Source: Basidiobolus meristosporus CBS 931.73 (taxonomy: Eukaryota; Basidiobolomycota; Basidiobolomycetes; Basidiobolales; Basidiobolaceae). From it: a stretch of DNA of 64,000 nucleotides. Under the pieces are notes generated by a model, which had not been told where the DNA came from, did not search any database, and was given only the letters and a program-made list of their open reading frames with translations. The stretch's first letter is position 1. Every line of letters begins with the position of its first letter. The position numbers and the translations under genes are program-made. This document shows positions 27,843-38,192 of this stretch, one piece after another. The stretch lies in the NCBI GenBank assembly GCA_002104905.1, contig MCFE01000055.1, forward strand, positions 1-64,000, given 5' to 3'.

Positions 27843-29496
27843 ATGGTGAGCGAAGTTTCTTCCAACACCAAATTACGCGTCGCCTTTGTCCATCCGGACT
27901 TGGGGATCGGTACGTATCGATTTTTGGCCATGTCCATAACAGTAAAGTTTAAATAAAGTTTATCTACAGGTGGTGCTGAGCGATTGGTGGTAGACTCTGC
28001 TGTGGGCCTTCAGAAACGCGGACATAAGGTGGTTATGTATACCTCACATCACGATCCGAAGCATTGTTTCGAAGAAACGTCAGATGGTAAGCTAACGCTT
28101 GCTTATCACCATGATAAGTGGAACGGGTAATTAACCTGAATGAATTTTAAGGTACGCTGGAGGTTCGTGTACGAGGAAATACGTTTGTTCCCCGTTCCAT
28201 CTTCGGCTATTTTTACATCGTTTGCGCCATTTGCCGGAATTTACTTTTAACCTTGTCTCTCTTGAGAGACCAAGAGAAATATGATATAATTTTTTGTGAC
28301 CAATTATCCATCTCGATTCCTTTATTGAGATTCTCGGGAGCCAAGGTTAGTAGTATATCAACAAGAGACCCGACAGTTTCTAACATACTTTCGAAGATAT
28401 TGTTCTACTGCCATTTCCCTGATAAGCTCTTAACTCAAAGAAACTCATTACTGAAGAAACTCTATCGCTATCCTATCGATTATCTTGAAGAACTCACCAC
28501 TGGTTAGTAGGGGTTTGATTTGAACTATGCTGGAATGATAAATTCAACCCCGTAAAATAGGAATGGCTGATAAGATCTTGGTGAATAGCTTATTCACAGC
28601 ATCAATCTTTACTGAATCCTTCAAGACTATTAAAGATATCCCTGGTGTATTGTATCCTAGCATACATTTTGATTACTACGGACAACAACCAGATCTTGCA
28701 AACCCTTCTCTGAAGCCTTTAATCTCGTAAGCGTAAATTCACCTTAATTTACAGTGGTCGCGCATTAAGTAATATCAAAAACGTTAGCAACAAAAAGACC
28801 ATTATTTCAATCAACAGATTTGAGCGTAAGAAAAACATCGAATTAGGGATCCATTCTTTTGCTCGACTCCAGTCACTAATGAGCAACGAGGAATTTTCCC
28901 AATTACGCTTGGTGGTTGCTGGTGGATACGATCTTAGAGTATCGGAGAATGTTGAATATTTGGAGGAGCTCAAGACGCTGGCCCAGAAACATGGATTAAG
29001 CACCTTTGTGATTGATCAACAATCCCTCTCAGCTCCACCGGAAGACACCAATGTTTTGTTTTTGCCTTCATTTGACGAAGCGCAGAGAAGCTATCTTTTC
29101 TCTACAGCTTTGTGTCTGCTATATACGCCAAGTAATGAACATTTCGGCATTGTCCCGGTAGAAGCTATGTATTCGAAAGTTCCCGTGGTCGCCGTTAATA
29201 GTGGAGGGCCTAGAGAATCCGTCAAAGACGGCGTTACCGGATTCTTGTGCGAGTCCTCAACCGAAGCTTTCACCGAAGCCATTTACAAAATATACAAAGG
29301 TGAGGTGGACGGCAATGCTATGGGGGAAGCTGGTAAAAAGCATGTGCAGGAGATGTTTTCTCTTCCTTCGTTCATAGATAGGCTAGAGAAGATTTTATTT
29401 AATCTTCGTAAAAAGTCAGTATCCTTCATTTATCTGTATCTGTCTACCATTTTCTTGACTGGGATCCTAATGTATGCTTTGGTTTCATTCTTTTGA
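27843..29496 (+). CDS. ALG2: ALG2 alpha-1,3/1,6-mannosyltransferase
   Basis: Six exons (27843-27909, 27970-28086, 28152-28345, 28397-28502, 28561-28726, 28755-29496) give 463 residues. Intron 28346-28396 is 51 bases and open, so it could be read through by mistake; its removal joins FSGAK to ILFYCHFPDKLL, the conserved ALG2 wording. GT4 features: N-terminal HPDLGIGGAERLVVD, CHFPDKLL, NRFERKKNIELGI, and the donor-sugar motif NEHFGIVPVEAM (EX7E). A C-terminal hydrophobic anchor (IYLYLSTIFLTGILMYALV) is present. ALG2 adds the second and third mannoses to dolichol-linked Man1GlcNAc2 on the cytosolic face of the ER. Confidence 0.96.
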
Positions 29497-29882
29497 ATGT
29501 TCATTGATGAGCCTTACTGCTACAATTAAAATGTCTGTTCTCTAGTAGACGTGTTGTTGATATCATTTCGCTACGCAAGTCATTCATGTTCAATCAGATA
29601 ATAAATCATCATGCTTTTGCATTACTTGCTCGAAAAATATCCAACTCTTCAAGTGTTTCAAGCACAACTTGATATTATTGTTCATATTCATTGTCTCCAA
29701 ATGCCACTCTCATATCTCCAGCGTTCCGCCGCGAATTCAAAGTTCTCGTCCAGATGGAAAAAGAATTCACAAAATTGATTCTAGTTTTTTGTACACATTA
29801 TTGGCACTTTACAACAATTTAAATTAAACATATATCAAACGGGCAATACCAAGCCTTTTATGAACATCTTGTGTTAATTTAC

Positions 29883-30819
29883 CGTAGCAATAGGTGCGAG
29901 CATTTCCACGAACACTTGTGCATAAGCGTGCTTCATTTTCATACTACGAGTTCTTAAAAAAATTACCACAACTCTGGAGGAAATCTACGATCTCTTCTAA
30001 TGCATCAGGGTATATCTGTAGAGATTAGAATCTATATGCTTATAAAGCCAGCACATAGGATACTAATTAAAACCCGTACTAAAAGCAACGCGGCTTAACC
30101 GCGGTCTCCTCTTACTAGGTAATTCCAGAGTATCATTTGATTCGCGCTCCCATAGTATCAGTGATTTTATCACATGGCTAGGTTGGTGTCGAGCTACAGT
30201 CCCAACGAGAGTAGGAATTATCAAATACTCTGTCGGCGCCACTACTCAAACTCTGATTTGGTTGCTAAATATGCTTTGTTGTGATTCAAGAAATATTGAT
30301 ATATTTGAGCTTGGCATGTACTCATTCATTTCACAAACACTCGCAAATTTCTTACTCTGCTGCTTTACCAAACTCGGCGAAAATATCACCTCCAAGACAA
30401 ATTCCGCTGGAGTTCGAGGTGGTTGATTCTCAAACAATAACTTCTTATGTACAGTTTCAGCGTGGGAGCCACTAGTGTCGAAAGCAGAAGAAAAGCTAAT
30501 CATATTATTGCTTGAGCTACGGACAACATTTCTTTGATTTTCAGCAGTAACTCCACCCTGTTTATGATATTCTTGTGTGGGTGAAGGGTGTCTGAAAGTG
30601 CCAAAAATGGCGAAGCAGATGGATCAGAGACAGGTTTACAGTGATTGAGCTATTTTATTGAGTTCAGTAAGTTCACATCCGTCAAAATCCTCAATCAGCA
30701 CGTTCCACTTGATAAAAAGTGAATGAACAGAGAGTAAGTATTTCGAACTTGAACAGCCACACCACCAAACATTATATTGAACTCAATCATTCAAATTAAA
30801 AGCATACTCACAACGACAT
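29883..30819 (-). pseudogene. Decayed N-terminal fragment of a Mor2/Tao3/Furry cell-morphogenesis protein
   Basis: A short first exon (30819-30812, ATG TCG TT) joins in phase after a long intron to codons reading HPSPTQEYHKQGG and later NQPPRTPAEFVLEVIF, the RTPA(D/E)xxLxxLF opening of the Mor2/Tao3/Furry family. An in-frame TGA (30248-30246) follows IRV, yet the same frame continues as EYLIIPTLVGTVARHQPSHV and IKSLILW. A later exon reads YPDALEEIVDFLQSCGNFFKNS, then a TAG (29946-29944) and a frame change before MKMKHAYAQVFVEMLAPIAT, equal to the KHAYAEVF..LL.P block. The remaining ~2000 residues of the family are absent. Intact members scaffold NDR/Orb6 kinase signalling in polar growth. The splice sites left behind argue against a retrocopy. 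Confidence 0.75.
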
Positions 30820-31087
30820 ATTGGTTAAATTATGATCCATTAGAGTAACATGGTTGATTGTTGCTGAATATAGAGTGCATGTATTCAACCTGAGAATAAG
30901 TATTGCGCTGGATTAGTTGAAATGACTTTATTTCTGGATAGATGACCAGACATCATCAACAGGGAGTTTGATGACCATCTTGACAAAGTAAACAACCAGA
31001 ATACTCAAATTATTCCCATCCTTTAAGTTCGGTAAAGGCGCAAAGAATGTTCACAATCCAAGAAGCCAAACATTTGAGTGAACTAAA

Positions 31088-31378
31088 TTAGAGTCCCAAC
31101 TTGGTACGACGCCAGTGTCTACGCTTAGCGTTGTATCTGATCTTGTTGTCAGTTCTCAAACGGATCCAGTGAGGAATGGGTCTGTTTTGCTTTTGCTTCT
31201 TGCCAAGAATGCGCTTGACCTTGAAAGATTTTTGGGAAGGCTAGTAATAGCTAGTTAGATCAAGTCAAGTAAAAGGGTCACATGCGAAATACGTTGTTGA
31301 AGCAAGTCGTTATATTCGCTCGGAATAATGAACTTGTAAAGTTTGATGGATGGATAATGTAAAGAGATAGCTTACCAT
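31088..31378 (-). CDS. RPL39: 60S ribosomal protein eL39
   Basis: Exon 1 is just the ATG (31378-31376); exon 2 is 31240-31088. The product is 51 residues, the exact family length, with [38 protein letters not shown] and HWRRTKLGL. eL39 lines the lower part of the exit tunnel of the large subunit. The gene lies between two decayed genes and is itself intact. The frame that reads through the intron region on this strand (31278-31607) is not coding. Confidence 0.97.
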
Positions 31379-31672
31379 GGTCGCTTGAAACGTACAGCCA
31401 AAGAGGAAGACCTTGCTGAAGAAATTTCGTGGGAGATAAACTAGATTTCCAATTTTGGTGACCTTTTTTAATCTGCCCTTTTTCCAAATTGTGCTCAATT
31501 AGCATTGTAAGTTTGTTAAGTTTATATATCAATACTGATTTACTTCGCACAAATGTCTTTTGGTTGCAGACACGAAATCTCATACAAAAAAACACTACTG
31601 CACGCAAGTTCGAGTGTATTTTGTAAGTAGTGATTACCGAGTTAATATTTCACTAGAAAGAGAACTCCAGTC

Positions 31673-33920
31673 ATGAAATTATTTATTCAAATACTCGGAA
31701 CGTCAGCAACAGATGTCACACCCTCTGTAATGGTCATTTCGATTCCCAACGATATCTATATAATTGCGGAGAAGGTACACAACGCTTATGCGTAGAAAAG
31801 AAAGCTCGCTTGATGAAGCTTCAAAACATTTTATTCACCAGAATTAATAGGGAAAGCACTGGCAGAATTCCAGGTAATTGCTGTAAGAATATCAGAGATA
31901 ACCATGTATCACTCTAACAATCAAAGCTATAGGCATGATGCTTACTTTAGCCGACGCTGGTACCGCCAAGCTTACTCTTCATGCTGGGCCCAATCTAACA
32001 CATTTCATTGCTGCGACTAGTCACTTCATACAAATATAGAGGGGATTGTTGTGTCTGATTGGAACTTTGGAGACTAAGCTGCCACAACACCAGGCCCTCG
32101 CTCAAGCTCGGTTTAAACGGAGCCGTTTAAAGATGAAAATTTGGCCATTACTGCGGTTTAGATTATACCTGACCATCAGCACGTACGCGGAACTCCCATT
32201 GATATCGCTAGTACAGATAAACCCAGAAAAAGAAAGTCGACCTGTGTAGCAGGGGTAGATAACGAAGCGGAAGAAGCTGAAAATATCAGACAAACCGTAC
32301 TCAAGAAGATGTTTGGTGATAAGAACGTTGACGTTTCTATATATCAAAGCCCTGGCAACAGCATTCATGCCCACTGTATCATTCATTTGGTGGGTGACGA
32401 TGTATTGGAAAATAAGCAGTATCAAGATTGGATGAAAAGATTCGGCTCCGGATGTCAGGTATTTTTTCTTCCAACGCGCTGCTTACACTTCATATTCATT
32501 GACTTCGAATAAGCATGTCGTTTCATATCCCAAAGTCTGCGCTCAAACCATCACATTAACAGGTAGTGCCAAAGCACAAATGAAGCTCTCTCACATTGAC
32601 AACGAGATATTCCCCATTCCGTATTTCTCCAACATTCCTGAAGTCCTTATCGAACCTTACCAACTTGCCAAAGTGCGTTGTTGAAGCTTCGAGTTTACTC
32701 ATGTACCATACGGAGCCCACACGAAAATTGGATTCTACCGGAGTCTTACCGCTACTCAATCTAACGCACAAGAACGCGAATCATTCTTATACAGGCGGCA
32801 GGATAACGTCAATGCAGTCAAGAAATTGAACCTGGGCATGTCCCAGTCTTCCAAGGAAGATGTAGTGATAGCCACCTTAGGAACAGGATCTTCGATTCCT
32901 TCGAAGTATCGAAACGTCACTTCTACCGCAATCATCATTCCTCAAGTCGACTCAATCCTGTTGGATGCAGGCGAAGGAGCCTATGGGCAACTCTACCGCC
33001 ACCTTGAAGCGACCAAATCACATAATCAAATGGTGCATCAAAGTGTATATGACTTTCTCAGGTCGCTAAGGTTTATATTCGTGTCCCGTTTGCATGCCGA
33101 CCACCATTTTGGTGTTATCCGTACTCTTGATAAATGGAATGAGCTGCAACCCAGTAACCATAAGCAGCCGTTGTACATAGTTGCACCACTTAAATTTCAG
33201 ACTTGGTTAAATGAGTATAGCGATGTACAAGGAACTGGCTTAAGTAATATTCGCTTCATCAATGCTGAGGAGCTCATCTATCACAAAAAGCGAAATCACG
33301 CTACACACCACTTGAAGGATCTAAAACAGGCTTTATACCTAAATGAGGTCAAGACTACTGATGTTATCCACTGTCCTTGGGCCTACGGAATAAGCCTGGA
33401 ACACGCTGAGGGTTGGGAACTAGTGTAAGTGTGCATCTTCTGTTTTCAGGACTTTGCTGATAATCGATGGCTACTCTTCTTTAGTTACTCCGGAGATACA
33501 CGCCCATGCGACAAGTTGGTCCATTTAGGCCAGGTGCTACCTTATTCATGAGACAACTTTTGAGCATGAGGAAAACCAAGAAGCCATTGAAAAACGTCAC
33601 AGCACCGTAACTGAGGCCATTGACGTCAGTACTAGGTACTCATATTTAACTCTGTTGAAGTCCAACAATAATTCTAACTAGTAATAACCATCAAATTGCA
33701 TTTCAGAATGAACTCCAGCTTTCTGCTCTTGACTTATTTTAGCCACCGCTATCTTCAAGTACCTGTGTTTTCCGACGCTCATGCCAAAGTTGGTATCAGC
33801 ATTGACTTGATGAACATAAGAATTTCCGAGCTGTCCAAGTTGTTAAGATTTATTCAGCCATTGAAAATACTGTATCTAAACTCGAGTGAGATAGATAGTG
33901 ATGAAGAGCATTCGCTGTAA
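31673..33920 (+). pseudogene. Decayed long-form tRNase Z (ELAC2/TRZ1 family)
   Basis: Recognisable blocks run in order: MKLFIQILGTSATDVTPSV, then a frame break, FDSQRYLYNCGEGTQR, GMMLTLADAG, an amino-half tail, FKDENLAI, the linker DWMKRFGSGC, LGTGSSIPSKYRNVTS, the metallo-beta-lactamase motif as RLHADHHFG, YSGDTRPCDKLV, LIHETTFEHEE and a C-terminal VPVFSDAHAKVG. Damage: a one-base break near 31730, stops at 32037-32039 and 32159-32161 (the second where the family has a Gln before IP), the first His of HxHxDH changed to Arg (33087-33089), a frame break between LGQ and LIHE, and the late metal-binding His of NHFSxRY changed to Tyr (33735-33737). Intact tRNase Z trims tRNA 3' trailers and is essential, so a functional copy must exist elsewhere. 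Confidence 0.85.
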
Positions 33921-34258
33921 TTTGTCGCCTACATTGATGCCATCCTAATATAGATCCTTTCTTGGATTATTCGTCATTACTGACTGCAGTTTATTCCAAG
34001 TTGTATGAAGTGTTTGGACTGCTCATTTGATTCCAAAGAATGGCATTGGCATTGAAACTCGTATAAACATTCGGCATTTAACCTCGAATCATCAATACTG
34101 GTATAGCACGTGGTAATCATGTTGATCAGATAAATCAATAATCTTGTATTAAACGATGTCCAGATGCTAACGTGACTTCAATAAGTGCATGGAATTCGCA
34201 CTCTTGCAACTACCTGACGAATACAGTTGAAAAGCGAAAACAAAAGTGTCAAATCAGT

Positions 34259-35740
34259 ATGTTGGCCGGTGTCTGGGGTAAAAACATGTCTGTATACGGA
34301 TCCGTTAGCCGCACTTGATTCATTGTTGAAGCAACCTCCTATCCAGGACTTAAATTGTTACCCAATAAATGCTACACTCAAACAATCGAGACTACTTTCA
34401 GGCTTACAATGGTATTCTGCTTGCAGCTTTGCTCCACTTCCTATGCTCATTCTTTATTCCACTTCAGGCTGCTCTAGGCGAATGTCTCTCGTCACAAGCA
34501 CGGACGTGTCTCAAAGTGACCGTGGACGAAAAGAAGTTAATTTTGTGTTCTTTAAGGCCTGGCCAGGTATTCAACACCCTTACATAATTACGCCGCTTCA
34601 GAAATACTCACTGACATCGCCTATTGTCTAGCTAGAACAACAGCTATTAGATCTGGTCTTTACAGAGGGAGAAAACGTGAGTTTTTCTGTTACCGGCAAC
34701 AGGTTGGTTATAAAGGGGGGGGCTCTTACTTTCTATTTTCTCGAGCTGATATACCTTTTAGTTCTGTCTATTTAAGCGGGAATTACGTACTTAGCGAAGG
34801 TTCGGATATCATTCATGAACTCGTCTCAAAACCGGATGCAGTCGATGTGTTGCAGTAGGCCTCTTCACAATATTCAACCCAGCCAAATGATACTAACTTT
34901 TGGCCTTTTAGCTTGAGCCCTTATGGTATTCTATTTGACAGCTTGGACTGCTAATGTACAACAAAAATGCTAAAATGTATTTCGCTATCAGAAAGCCTGG
35001 ATGGGTCACTCACTTTTTCTAAGGCTATCAAAGAAACTTCATACCATCTAGGTACTGAAGTTAAGGATCCAATCTCTCATGATAGGCCAGAAGTTGAAAT
35101 AAGCGATGATGAGAGTGAAAGCCAAGACGAGCTCATATTAGACAGAGTAGATAGTGGTCAAGTTGATGCAACTCGTGAGAATACACAGGATGAATCGGTA
35201 AAATATCAAAAAGTAGATTCTGAGTGAATCGGTACTAGATTTTTTTGACAGGTCAAAAGGAAAATCAGCACGGATGACGACTTCAGCATGGCCCAAGACC
35301 AGGAGGTGTTGGAGAAGACAGCACCATCATGGGAAATTGCAAAGAAGGCCAAGTGCGTCAAACAAATAGAACAAAAATTACAACGCCCAAATAATACACA
35401 TACTGGTATTTTGCCTGGAGGCCTGATGGTTGAGGACATACGGATCGGACATGGCCGCGCAATTGAAAAAGGCTCAGAGATATGGTTGAACTACTCGGCA
35501 TCTCTATCAAATGGCAAAGCTGTGGACAAAAGCCCAAATGGAAAGCCCTTCAAATGCCGTCTCGATACTGGGGTGGTGATCGAAGGGTTGGAAAAGGGTT
35601 TGATAGGCATGAAGGTCGGAGGCAAACGGAAATTAACCATCCCTTCTGCTCTTGCATATGGTAGGCGTGGTAATCCTCCACACATCCCACCAAATGTGGA
35701 CCTAATATACATCGTCAACCCTACAAAAATTAGAAACTAG
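34259..35740 (+). CDS. Nucleolar FKBP with nucleoplasmin-like N-terminal domain (Fpr3/Fpr4/Fkp39 type)
   Basis: Eight exons (34259-34277, 34347-34411, 34468-34566, 34632-34702, 34762-34854, 34912-34925, 34992-35212, 35252-35740) give 356 residues; the end of exon 5 could be 34848 instead. The N-terminus MLAGVWGLKLLPNKCYTQ, then TFRLTMAALGE, KKLILCSLRPGQLEQQ and SSVYLSGNYVLSEG form the nucleoplasmin-like barrel. An acidic, basic linker (ISDDESES; KVKRKISTDDD) leads to a C-terminal FKBP domain (GLMVEDIRIGHG to AYGRRGNPPHIPPN). Relatives are histone chaperone/prolyl isomerases in the nucleolus. The FKBP pocket Trp is Leu (VIEGLEKG) and FDS is VDK, so isomerase activity and FK506 binding may be reduced. 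Next to NAP1, another histone chaperone. Confidence 0.85.
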
Positions 35741-35973
35741 CCAATCAGCCTCATCTATAATAAACACCAATTTAGACAGTTGTTGAATATGTTGTTTCCT
35801 GCCAACAGTATCAGTGTCAGTGATTATGCATTATCCATTTTGAAAGTGGATGCTTTTTTTTTTATTATCCCCTTCCCTCTACAAAACAATTCTCTCCCCT
35901 GCTTAGTAAATTATTAATAGCATGGTTTGCCAGAGACCGCCGTGAACCGACACTTCTCTTTACTCCCAAAGTC

Positions 35974-37100
35974 ATGGATCAGATCAGCCCTGAATTGATT
36001 GCTAAACTCCAAGGTAGTCTTGGCTCGCTTGTCGGCCAACAATCTGGATACATTAAATCTCTCCCTGAGCCAGTTAAGCGCCGCATCTTCGCCTTGAAGC
36101 AACTTCAAGTAAGTGTTCTCCCTCTTTTAACAGGCCATCCGTCGCAGGTCATAACACACATCTCTAGGCCGAACACTCTGAATTAGAAGCCCAATTCCAC
36201 AAGGACATCCTCGAGTTGGAAAAGAAATATCTCGGCCTTTATACCCCTCTCTATCAAAAGAGAAACGATATTGTTGTCGGCAAAACCGAACCTTCGGAGG
36301 AGCAGGTCGAGGCTGGCAAGAAGATCGACGAGGAATTCACTGAGGAAATCAAGGAATCATCAGACGAAGCCGAAATCATCGATGAAAGCCAAAGCACCGC
36401 TGGAATCCCCGAATTCTGGCTGTCTGCCATGAAGAACCATGCTCAAATTGCCGATATGATCACTGAGCAAGACGAGGAAGCTCTCAAGAGCCTTACCAAC
36501 ATCCGTTTGGCCTATCTTGAAGAGAACCCTGGATTCAAATTGGAGTTCGATTTCTCAGAGAATGAATTTTTCACAAACACTGTCTTGACCAAGACTTACT
36601 ATTATCAACAATCCGCCACCAGTGGTGATCTTGTCTTCGATCACGCTGAGGGGACAGTTATCGAATGGAAGGAGGGCAAGGATCTCTCTGTCACCATCGA
36701 AACCAAGAAGCAAAGACACAAGAGCACCAACAAGACCAGAGTGGTCAAGAGAACTGTCCCAGCAGAGACTTTCTTCAACTTCTTCACTCCTATTGAAGTG
36801 CCCGATGCTGAGGAGCTTGACGAAAGTGAGGAGAACGATATCGGTGAGCAATTGGAAGCTGATTATGAACTTGGCGAAGAGTTCAAGGAGAAGCTCATCC
36901 CCCATGCCATTGACTGGTTCACCGGTAAGGCTCTTGAGTATGAAGGATTTGGATTGGATGACTATGATGATGAAGATGACTACTATGAAGAGAACAGCGA
37001 CGAACAAGATGATGACGATGATGACGATGACGATGATGACGAGGAAGAATATTCCTCAGCTCCTGCTAACCAACAAGCTCCTGAATGTAAACAGCAATAA
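35974..37100 (+). CDS. NAP1: Nucleosome assembly protein NAP1
   Basis: Exons 35974-36108 and 36168-37100 give 355 residues. Motifs: LQGSLGSLVGQQSGYIKSLP, KRRIFALKQLQ, the long dimerisation helix (EAQFHKDILELEKKYLGLY), IPEFWLSAMKNH, FKLEFDFSENEFFTN, LTKTYYY, the conserved ETFFNFFTPIEVP, and a poly-Asp/Glu C-terminal tail (plus strand 37000-37050). NAP1 chaperones H2A-H2B and shuttles between nucleus and cytoplasm. The frame upstream of the chosen Met is open back to a possible acceptor at about 35933, so an additional 5' exon is possible; many NAP1 proteins have a longer N-terminus. Confidence 0.94.
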
Positions 37101-38192
37101 TCTCGATAATACTTAAGGATGTTTGTATATTAGCGGACTGGTCGAGGCAAGCACTAGAATAAAATGTTCGATAGCTTTCATTAAATTCAGCGACAACATA
37201 TGGGTGGGTGAGATGCATCAAAACGCGCTATTCTGATGGCTGTCAATGGCGAATCCAGGAATATCTGGTATGAAAACTGGTAAATCGCACCAAGTTGATT
37301 GAAATAGGTGTGGTTGAAAAATGAGGAGTATTGGTTGTTGTGCCTGTGAAATATCTCAGTGATTGACTACATTCGGTACATAGTTTATCGTAGGCGAAAT
37401 TGAAAGGGTTCGTGTTGTAGGTATTCAAACAAACAATTGCCACCGAAGGAATCCTGAGCACGACTCATTTCTTGGAATGGCACGTAATTTTCCAGCAGGA
37501 ACAGTGTTGTTACCAATCATGGCTTATTCATACCATTTCTACATTTTGTATCGACGTAGGAGATCAGACTTGAAATTTAGCTCTTGGTGCAAATCGGTCC
37601 ATTACAGTAACCAAGTAAAACCGATCAGGCAGTCAGGGTTCAGCTCTCTTGCTAGCGATGGAGGCTGGCCAAAGTTCTAGCTGAGGCACGCTTTTGATTA
37701 GAGCAGGAGCCGGTGCAGTTTTAGAAAATTTCCCGAATGTGACAAAGATTCCTAAGACTAGTGCAGTCAGCATGCTCGCTATACTGTTGAATGTTTTGAT
37801 AGGAAGAGCAAGGGCCTGGAAATTCGTTGAGAAATGGCCTTTCACTTGTCGCATCCAAATCTTCGCCCATGTTGTATTTGTGGTGGAATTGCTGAGGAGC
37901 TAAGCCCAAATACAATATAGTTTACCGGCACCAACGCGTTGGCGCTAGCAATATTGTGCGTGTGTGTTATCTGAATCATAGCTATGTTCGGAAGGTAATG
38001 AAGATTGTTGTCTAAGCCAGAAGTGGTCATAATGCATTTAACCGCTGGTTGCACAACAAAACTTTGGGCAGATTATTATGCTGGCATTGGAGCCTCGGTT
38101 TATATACAATAGAAATGTACGGTATTGGATATGGGTAGATACTTAAATAGATAGCTTTCAATGCTGATACGAGTATGCTCAAGTTGATTGTA
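37101..38192. other. Intergenic region with coding-like but unassigned minus-strand pieces
   Basis: About 1.1 kb between convergent NAP1 and the TBC gene. The minus strand has two pieces that look protein-like: 37850-37640 (WAKIWMRQVKGHFSTN, then a hydrophobic SMLTALVLGIFVTFG) and 37455-37243 (LNTYNTNPFNFAYDKLCTE with paired Cys). I could not join them into one gene or name a family. Confidence 0.3.

Noticed and set aside
34712-34722. G-run in the FKBP intron as a frame-disrupting error
   Set aside because: It lies inside an intron that splices in phase, so it does not affect the protein.
35482-35664. Short plus-strand frame within the FKBP gene
   Set aside because: Out-of-frame shadow of the FKBP domain.
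36555-37007. 150-codon minus-strand frame opposite NAP1
   Set aside because: Shadow of the acidic NAP1 tail; no start context or family match.
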